A stretch of DNA of 64,000 nt from Selaginella moellendorffii (Eukaryota; Streptophyta; Lycopodiopsida; Selaginellales; Selaginellaceae). Of the stretch, positions 57,045 to 64,000 are shown one piece after another (within the stretch, counting starts at the first letter, position 1; each line of letters begins with the position of its first letter). A program made the translations under genes and the position numbers. Location: positions 1,100,264 through 1,164,263 of the forward strand of contig NW_003314273.1 of NCBI RefSeq assembly GCF_000143415.4, read 5' to 3'. The notes under the pieces are model-generated. The model saw nothing but the letters and a program-made list of their open reading frames with translations. It was not told the DNA's origin and searched no databases.

Positions 57045-58841
57045 AACAGCTGGTTGACACTCCCGTCACCTTTTCGCTCCGAGACATGTTGTGTCTTGTC
57101 CCGGGATTCAGCCAGCGTTTAGAGGAGTTTGCACGGTCAGGAACACCAGTGAGCACTCTCAAGAGGACTTCTCAAGAGGTGCACATTGTCGACATGACAA
57201 GATATGGTGGAGATCCTAGTCCATTCTTTGTCCTGGTGCAGATTAGTACTTCCTCTTGTAGGATGGATGCTTTGGTTGACTCCGGTCCTGGAAGCAACAT
57301 TATCTCTCTCAAAGCTGCCCTTTCGGCATAGCTACAAATCATTGAGAACTCCTCCATCGTGCTCAAGACCTTCGCCAACCATATTGTTCCTCCAATAGGA
57401 ATTTGCTGTGGTGTCAAGGTCTCTGTGTAGGGTGTTATTTCTGAGGTGGATTTCTTCGTGGTTGACTACCAACGTCTTGGAATGTCCCCTTTGAAGGACT
57501 CTATCATCCTTGCCTGCTCATGGCAAGTCACACATTGCACCATTGACAGCACACAAGGCAAGATGGAAATTAGTGATGGAACCCATAGCGCCACCTTCCT
57601 CAATAACCACGGCAGAGCTCTTTCTCAGCAAGCCCAGTAGGCTTAGACTAAGATGGCCTCCACACCATACTTTCCTCCTGAGCTCACAGAGGTTTTTCTT
57701 GACTTGGCGGTGGAGTCGACCATCTACACGATAGATGCTTTCTCATGCAATGTGATCAACATTGTTGGAGCCACTCCAGGCCAGTTTCATCTTTCATAGG
57801 ACACAGCCAAACTCAATCCTCCTCAACAACTATTTGAGGTGTCACACAGCCAGCATCTTCCTACTAAAATCATGCTAGCTGATGACTCCAAGTGTATTTT
57901 GTCATGCCATTTCTTGGAGACGGAGGATGACATCCAAACACACAATTGGCAGAAAGAATCAAGCCAATCGGACGTGTTGCATGAGAGTTATAGCTCTTTG
58001 AGTTCAGAATTTCCTACCATGGAGCCCCCGGTATTCCAACCACCAGAACGATTTTGTCCCTTTCTTGCTGGAGCCCGTATCCATTCCCATGTCTATTTTA
58101 CTGTGCTAACTTTTCTTTTACAGTGATCGGTTCACAGTCCTCGTACTTTATCTTGGATTGTGACCATCCAAGAGTTCCAGCCAACTCTTCACATGCGGCG
58201 GAAGTGTGTGATGTATCTTCTCCAGCAGCTGCAGGTCAAGCACATGAAGAGCAACAGCTATTACCCTGAGTGCAATGGCCAAGCAGAGTCCAGCAACAAG
58301 ATATTGAAGACAGTCATCTCAAAGCTTGTGGAAGATCACCCAAGGCATTGGCATAAACACTTAGTTACGGTGTTGTGGGCCTTTCAGACGTCCTTCAAGA
58401 CATCCATCTCTGCGACCCCATTCTCCCTTGTCTATGGGACAGAAGCCATACTTCCAGTGGAGATCCAGGTGCCATCACTCTCACTTTCACTTCGATACGA
58501 AGCAGCAATGCAGCTTAGCGATGAGGACAAGCTTCATGCACGTGACTTGGAGGTTCTTGCCTTGGAGGAACAATGATGATCCACAACTGAACATCTCCTT
58601 CGAGGCAAGCCAAAGATCAAGTTAGTCATCGATCACCAGTGGTCTACCGAACCATTCGAGGATGGCGATCTCGTTCTACTCAAAGAGTTTACGCCACTTT
58701 CAAAGTTCTCCCCTCGCTGGACCAGCCCCTACTTTGTCCAGCGACACATCGGAGGAGGAGCATATGTGCTAGTTGATGCTAATGAACATGAGCTCTCACA
58801 TGCTCACAACCACTCTCATTTCAAACGCCTTAGACTGGCAT

Positions 58842-59137
58842 TGATTCAGATTGTGGAGAAATGGAACAAGGTTAACCTATATATACTATAGGTTGATGAA
58901 GCTCCACCACTCTTGGATCGAGGACGGCCTAAATATAGCTGAGGTCGAGGAGGTGCCACATCAATATCAGGAATGTGGCTCGAGACTCAGGAATCGGGAA
59001 GTGTCTTGAGAGTCAGGAATAGGGAAGTGTCTCGAGAGTCAGGAATAGGGAAGTGTCTCGAGAATCAGGAATGTGGTCTGTAGGTCAGGAATCCGGCGAG
59101 AGTCAGGAATGTGGCAAGAATTGGGGGATTCCTGACA
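58842..59137 (-). repeat. 3' LTR of the chromovirus (296 bp)
   Basis: Nearly identical to 63334-63603 but with one extra 26-base unit (GAGAGTCAGGAATAGGGAAG and following bases, about 59033-59058). It contains a small AGTCAGGAAT-type repeat array. Confidence 0.85.
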
Positions 59138-62100
59138 GCACCCCCTCCTCAAGAACGAGTGGAACGAGGATGTGAATGAGAACGATGAGGAGGATGAGAT
59201 GAGCGGCGAGGGATGGGAGATGGAGAAAAAGAATGAGGACTGGGACAACTAGGATAGCAGCGGTGGAAGTCCTGAACAAGGTCAGGAGAATGAATCAGGT
59301 TGTCCACAGGTTCCCAAGTGCGTTCTTCAGGCCCGTAACCCTTCCAGTCGACCAGATAGTAGAGTTTAGACCGTGAAATCTTGGAATCAAGGATGTCTTG
59401 AACCTCATACTCAGACCCATCCTTGAGCTGCACTGGTGGAGGTGGAGGAATGACCCGATTGGGAATAGGACTGGGAATATAAGGCTCAAGGAGAGAGGAA
59501 TGAAAAACGGGGTGAATTTGATATGAGGAGGGAAGTGCAAGGCGATAAGTGACAGGATTAATGATGGCAGTGATAGGGAAAGGACCGAGGCGTTTGAAAT
59601 CAAGTTTTGGATAGGGCCTGGTGGTGGAGATATTTTGCCTGAGGAGCCAAACTTTATCCCCGATATTGTAAGGGGGACAATCCTGACGATGGACATTGGC
59701 AAATGTTTTGTGAGATTCCTGAGCACGATGGAGGTGGAAGGAGATGGAGTTGTGGATTTCTTGGAGATTGGAGACAAACGCCTCAGAGCGGGGATTTGAA
59801 TGAGAGGATTCGGATGGAGAAGGAAGTGAAAGATTGAATCGGGGATTTCGGCCAGAGTTTGCAAAGAAGGGGGAAATTCGAAGAGAGGAGTGAATAGAGT
59901 TGTTATAGGAGAACTTAGCAAGGGGAAGGATATCGAACTAGTTATCCTGATGATAGTTGATGAAGCACCTCAAGAATTGTTCCAACATCTGAATTGTTCG
60001 CTCGGACTGCCCATCAGTTTGAGGATGATATGCCGAAGAGAGGTTGGCCTTCACTCCAAGCAGCTGCAAAAACCGTTGCCAGAAATGAGAGATGAACTGA
60101 GGCCCCCGATCAGAAACCACATCTGTAGGAATCCCATGAAGTCGGAAAATTTCCCTGAATACCAGTTTTGCCATGTCCTCACCCGAATACATGGCAAGAA
60201 GTGCACCATCTTTGTGAAGCGATCCACCACGACTAAAATGCTGTTGAAGCCTCCAGAACTCAGAAGATCACTCAAGAAATCCATGGAGATGGATTCCCAA
60301 GGACCTGAAGGGACCGGAAGGGAATGAAGCAAACCTGAAGGAAGGTGGCGAGGTACCTTATTCCGGGCGCAAGTGTCACAGGAGGTAACAAAAGCTTTGA
60401 TGTAGTCGTCCATGTGAGGCCACCAAAAGTCCCGTGCAACTAGCTCATAGGTTTTTGCAATGCTGAAGTGACCAGCAGTCGGGCTATCGTGGCACGCCAC
60501 TAGGACCAACCTTCGAGCATCACCTTCAGGAACGTAAAGCTGCTCCCCACGGTATAATAAGCCATCTAAGAACTCGAACTCGTCAAATCACCAGCAGTCG
60601 GGAGTCACAGGGTGTCCAGCCTGAAGATGGGGGAAAATGTCGCTGGCGAGATCATCGGATTGAAGATCGTTTCTGATGGCATCCATCAAGGAGGAGTCCT
60701 GAGGGGCCAGGGAAATTCCCATAACTTGAAGCCGATCAAGACCGAGGATAATTTGATCCTGTTGATCGAAGGCAGGATTACCAGGCCTAAGACTGAGATA
60801 GGAGCGCCTTGAAAGAGCATCAGGAAGGCTTTGAAGCTTTCCAGGTCTGTACTTGATAACAAAGTCAAACCGACTCAGGAATTGTGCCCACTTTGCTTGA
60901 CGACAGCTTAAAACTCGGGAAGTGGCAAAGTACTCGAGATTTTTGTGATCTGTCCAGATTGTTGTTTGATGGCCCGCCCCCTCCAAGAAATGGCACCACT
61001 CTCCAAAGGAATCCATGATGGCAAGGAGCTCCTTGTCGTGGATTTCGTAATTGATCTCTGCAGGCTGGAATTTCCGAGAATGGAAAGCGACCGGATGAAG
61101 TTTTTGATCCGCTCCGAGTTGAGACAACACAGCACCGATGGCAAAGTCGGAGGCGTCAGCCTCGATGAAGAAAGGTTGTCAGGAATCAGCATGGATCAAA
61201 ACGTGGGCAGAACTGAAGGCTGCCTTGAGTGTGTCGAAGGCGTGCTGGGCAGCAGTAGACCAAGAGAAGGGAACATCTTTGCGAGTGAGATGCGTGAGAG
61301 GAAGGACAATGTCAGAGTAGTGATCAATGAATTTGCGGTAGAAGTTGGCGAAGCCAAGGAAAACCTGAACGTCCGACATTGATTGTGGAGGCTCCTACTC
61401 GAGAATAGTCTTGACTTTGGTAGGATCCATCGTGATACCCTCAGGAGTGACAATATACCCAAGGAACTCCACAGACTACTGATCGAAGGAACATTTCTCA
61501 AGCTTCGCATATAGGCTGTGTTCTCGCAGCTTCGCCAGCACCTTGTGTACATGTTCGTCGTGCTCCTCCTGAGTTCTTGAGTAGATGAGGATGTCATCGA
61601 GGTAGACGATCACCATCTGATCAAGAAACTCCCGAAAGACGTCGTTCGCCATGTGTTGGAAAACTGCTGGAGCATTTGTCAAGCCAAATGGCATGACAGT
61701 GTACTCGAAGTGGCCAGTCTTCCATTCATCACCAGGCCGGATCCGGATCAGGTTGTATGCACCACGGAGGTCAATCTTGGTGAAGAAGCGGGCACCGCCG
61801 AGGCATTCCAACAGGTCTGAGATCAGGGGCAGCGGATAACGGTTCCGAACAGTCACCTTGTTCAAACCTCAGTAATCGATGACTAGCCGCAAACTCCCAT
61901 CCTTCTTCTTGACAAAGAAGACAGGCGCTCCAGCTGGGGACTGCGAATGCTGAATGAACCCCAAGGCAAGGTTCTCATCCACGTACTCTTTGAGGGCCTT
62001 AAGCTCGGACGGGGATAACCCATAGATAGGCCCCCACGGAGGTGACGCTCCTTCCTGTAAATCAATGGGACAGTCATAAGGCCGATGAGCAGGCAGTACA

Positions 62101-63333
62101 CTAGCTTTTTTTTTATCAAACACATCCCCAAAATCATGATACTTCTCAGGAAGACTGACAGGAAAAACATGCAAAGCAAAAAGGAAAATAGATTCTTCAT
62201 GAAGGAGTTCTTTCATAGTGATTGTGGAGATAGGAGGAGGTGTACAACTAAATGGAATGATGAGACGAGGATACTGTCCAGTGTAAGATGGAAGAGAGGA
62301 CAAAGAAGAGGGTGAAAACTTCGTAGAGTCAGGAACAGAACCCCGATTTGAGTTTAGGGAACTTTTCCTAATTCAGACTCGATGAACAGCAGGGGAGGCC
62401 GTGGGAGATGGTGATGTGAGAGAGATGAGCTGTAAGTCCTTCCAACAAATCTGAGGCTGATGTAGTTGGAACCAAGGAAGACTGAGCACCACAGAGGAGG
62501 ACTTGCTGTTGATGATGTTGAAGGCGATATCGGTGACAGTGGACCCAATGTGTACTTGAACAGGCAACGTTTCCCTAAGTCCAGAAGATGGAGACACAAA
62601 ATGCTCGCCGATGCCTTCAACCCTCAGATCCCGTATGGTAGGAGAAAGAGGAACGTGATGTCGGGTAGCGAAGTCCGTGTCCATGAAGTAGGAAGTTGCA
62701 CCCGAGTCCAGTAGCGCCAAAGCCTTGAGTCCTGATTGTCTGATGAAAGAAAGGAGACATGGGACGCGGAAGTTGCGGGAATTGGTGGTGGCTTTGATGA
62801 AAGGTGGTGAGGAGCTTGATAAGGAAGAAAAGTGATTTTTATTCGGGGTGCACCCTCGAGCAACGTCCCAATCGCGCCGATTTGAGACTCGGGAGTGGGG
62901 TACCGCCGATGTTGAAGTGCAAAGATCAGCTCCATTTGGTTCAAAAATCCACAAAGCTCTGAACGCTTGCCTGAGAATTTCGCCGGGAAACTCACCTTCG
63001 GTTCAGGAACTTTGCTGGATCCTTGAGCCGAAAGTGAAGCAAGCTCCTTCTGCATGCGAAGAAGGGTCGCCTTCAGCTCGGTATTCTCAGACTGGATTTT
63101 TACAAGGACTTCGGCAAAGAAATCAGGATGGCTTGGAGACTCCATTGGCAAGAAGAAAGAAAAGAAAGGGGGAAAAAGACAAAGGCAATTCTTATAATCA
63201 AAATGAGCTAAAAGAAAAGCAAAAAGCACAATCTGAATCAAACTATCAAGACCCCCAAGAAGATCAAGACTAGAAAATGCTAAAGACAAAGAGAAAAGCT
63301 AGTGGAAACAAAGAAAAGGCCTTAGACTAACAT

Positions 63334-63603
63334 TGATTCAGATTGTGGAGAAATGGAACAAGGCTAACCTATATATACTATAGGTTGATGAAGCTCCACC
63401 ACTCTTGGATCGAGGACGGCCTAAATATAGCTGAGGTCGAGGAGGTGCCACATCAATATCAGGAATGTGGCTCGAGACTTAGGAATCGGGAAGTGTCTTG
63501 AGAGTCAGGAATAGGGAAGTGTCTCGAGAATCAGGAATGTGGTCTGTAGGTCAGGAATCCGGCGAGAGTCAGGAATGTGGCAAGAATTGGGGGATTCCTG
63601 ACA
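63334..63603 (-). repeat. 5' LTR of the chromovirus (270 bp)
   Basis: Matches the 58842 LTR minus one repeat unit. The inner neighbour on the minus strand is ATGTTAGTCTAAGGCC, which does not look like the standard methionine-tRNA primer-binding site. Confidence 0.85.
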
Positions 63604-63621
63604 GCTATAGTCTTCAAAAAT

Positions 63622-64000
63622 TGTAGCGCATGTGGATTTTACCCTTTATTTTATGGTGATTTATCATAGGATAACACCACGAAGCGGAACCTAAACCCTC
63701 TTTATGCCATGTGACACATGCCACATGTCATATGCCACGTGTCCAAAGGACAGTGGTGTGGAACTCGAGGTTCAAAGCCTTGGGCCACTAAACGAAGGAA
63801 CGATGCTAAACTACCAAGCAGGGAGTGAAGGAGTGATGGAATCGGTCCACGGAGCAACTCTTGAGCATACAGCCCAAGGAGCAAAGGGACAGGAGCCCGG
63901 AATGACTTGGAATAGTCCTAAAGCAACCAGCATCCCATTGCCAGGACCAGCACACAAAACGAAGCCAAATAGAGTCTGCTGCTATTTTGGCATACCGGTG
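63622..64000 (-). repeat. LTR copy, family B, runs off the window
   Basis: Reverse complement matches the LTRs ending at 17826 and 23988; on the plus strand it begins TGTAGCGCATGTGG and contains CACCACGAAGCGGAACC. Its other end lies outside or near the window edge. Confidence 0.65.

Larger units (their letters stand above)
54132..58841 (+). mobile_element. Gypsy retrotransposon remnant: gag, protease, integrase; RT deleted
   Basis: Gag starts MAQPPLAQPQLHVL at 54132 and runs, with stops, through LQSLEGKAATWVDSLLLEDR and FSFWQGAHESVPDYITRF to 55403. A solo LTR (55404-57044) interrupts it. The protease part continues after it: TPVTFSLRDMLC, MDALVDSGPGSNIISLK (57260-57330). Compared with the copy at 17827-21655, about 2 kb with the whole reverse transcriptase is missing at 58032, and a further ~0.6 kb at about 58205, joining straight to integrase (LQVKHMKSNSYYPECNGQAE, WAFQTSFKTSISATPFSLVY, 58200-58570). 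It ends at the LTR of the next element. Non-autonomous and decayed. Confidence 0.8.
58842..63603 (-). mobile_element. Full-length chromodomain Gypsy (chromovirus) element, decayed
   Basis: LTRs at 58842-59137 and 63334-63603 read TGTCAGGAATCC...AATCA on the minus strand. Minus-strand order: short gag (MESPSHPDFFAEVLVKIQSE, 63143 down; its middle is deleted), protease (KALALLDSGATSYFMDTDF), RT ([31 protein letters not shown], intact YLDDILIYS), RNase H ([20 protein letters not shown]), integrase (CDTCARNKVPRHLPSG, SMDFLSDLL, VVSDRGPQFISHFWQ, SAYHPQTDGQSERTIQMLEQ) and chromodomain (YEVQDILDSKISRSKLYYLV, DWKGYGPEERTWEP, 59250-59430). About six stops and one frame change (near 60180) break it. 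Confidence 0.9.

Overview
The window is nuclear DNA of a land plant, most likely a seed-free one (my guess is a lycophyte such as Selaginella). The grounds are cytosolic class II sHSP-type, class I aldolase and plant F-box genes, host introns of only about 45-85 bp, short plant-type telomere motifs, and a CDC14 phosphatase gene, a family absent from flowering plants. The species call is inference. There is one assembly gap (29438-29947). I see no tRNA, rRNA or CRISPR.

Region 1 (1-6.4 kb) is the host gene island. It holds a 13-exon CDC14 (5' end outside the window), a small heat-shock protein, a frameshifted F-box/LRR remnant (minus), a coiled-coil protein of unknown function, and a convergent class I fructose-bisphosphate aldolase (minus) with two G-boxes upstream. 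From 6.4 to 12.3 kb the sequence is AT-rich and I can name nothing in it.

Region 2 (12.3-24 kb) is a graveyard of retroelements: a LINE (minus), a decayed Gypsy gag-protease (plus), and two unrelated Gypsy pol fragments (minus) joined end to end between two same-family LTRs.

Region 3 (26639-40662) is the most interesting part. It is a 14.0-kb unit bounded by a perfect 24-bp terminal inverted repeat and flanked by a candidate 4-bp target duplication (ACTA). On the minus strand it carries a giant intron-rich gene that runs from a ParB-like domain through a degenerate DNA-methyltransferase-like fold and acidic/repeat linkers to an FCP1/NIF-type HAD phosphatase domain. On the plus strand it carries a 989-codon gene with a transposase-like domain (DUF7869 type). 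About 29 copies of a roughly 22-bp palindrome occur inside the unit and none was seen outside it; several occupy much of the gene's tiny introns, which are mostly phase 1.

Region 4 (41-64 kb) is LTR-retrotransposon territory: an LTR with primer-binding site (minus); a full-length chromovirus-like Gypsy (44276-51798) whose integrase frame contains two spliceosome-like introns; a Gypsy gag-protease-integrase remnant interrupted by a 1641-bp solo LTR with an AACAG target duplication; and a full-length chromodomain Gypsy (58842-63603, minus). Premature stops in the Gypsy copies I checked look like C-to-T decay.
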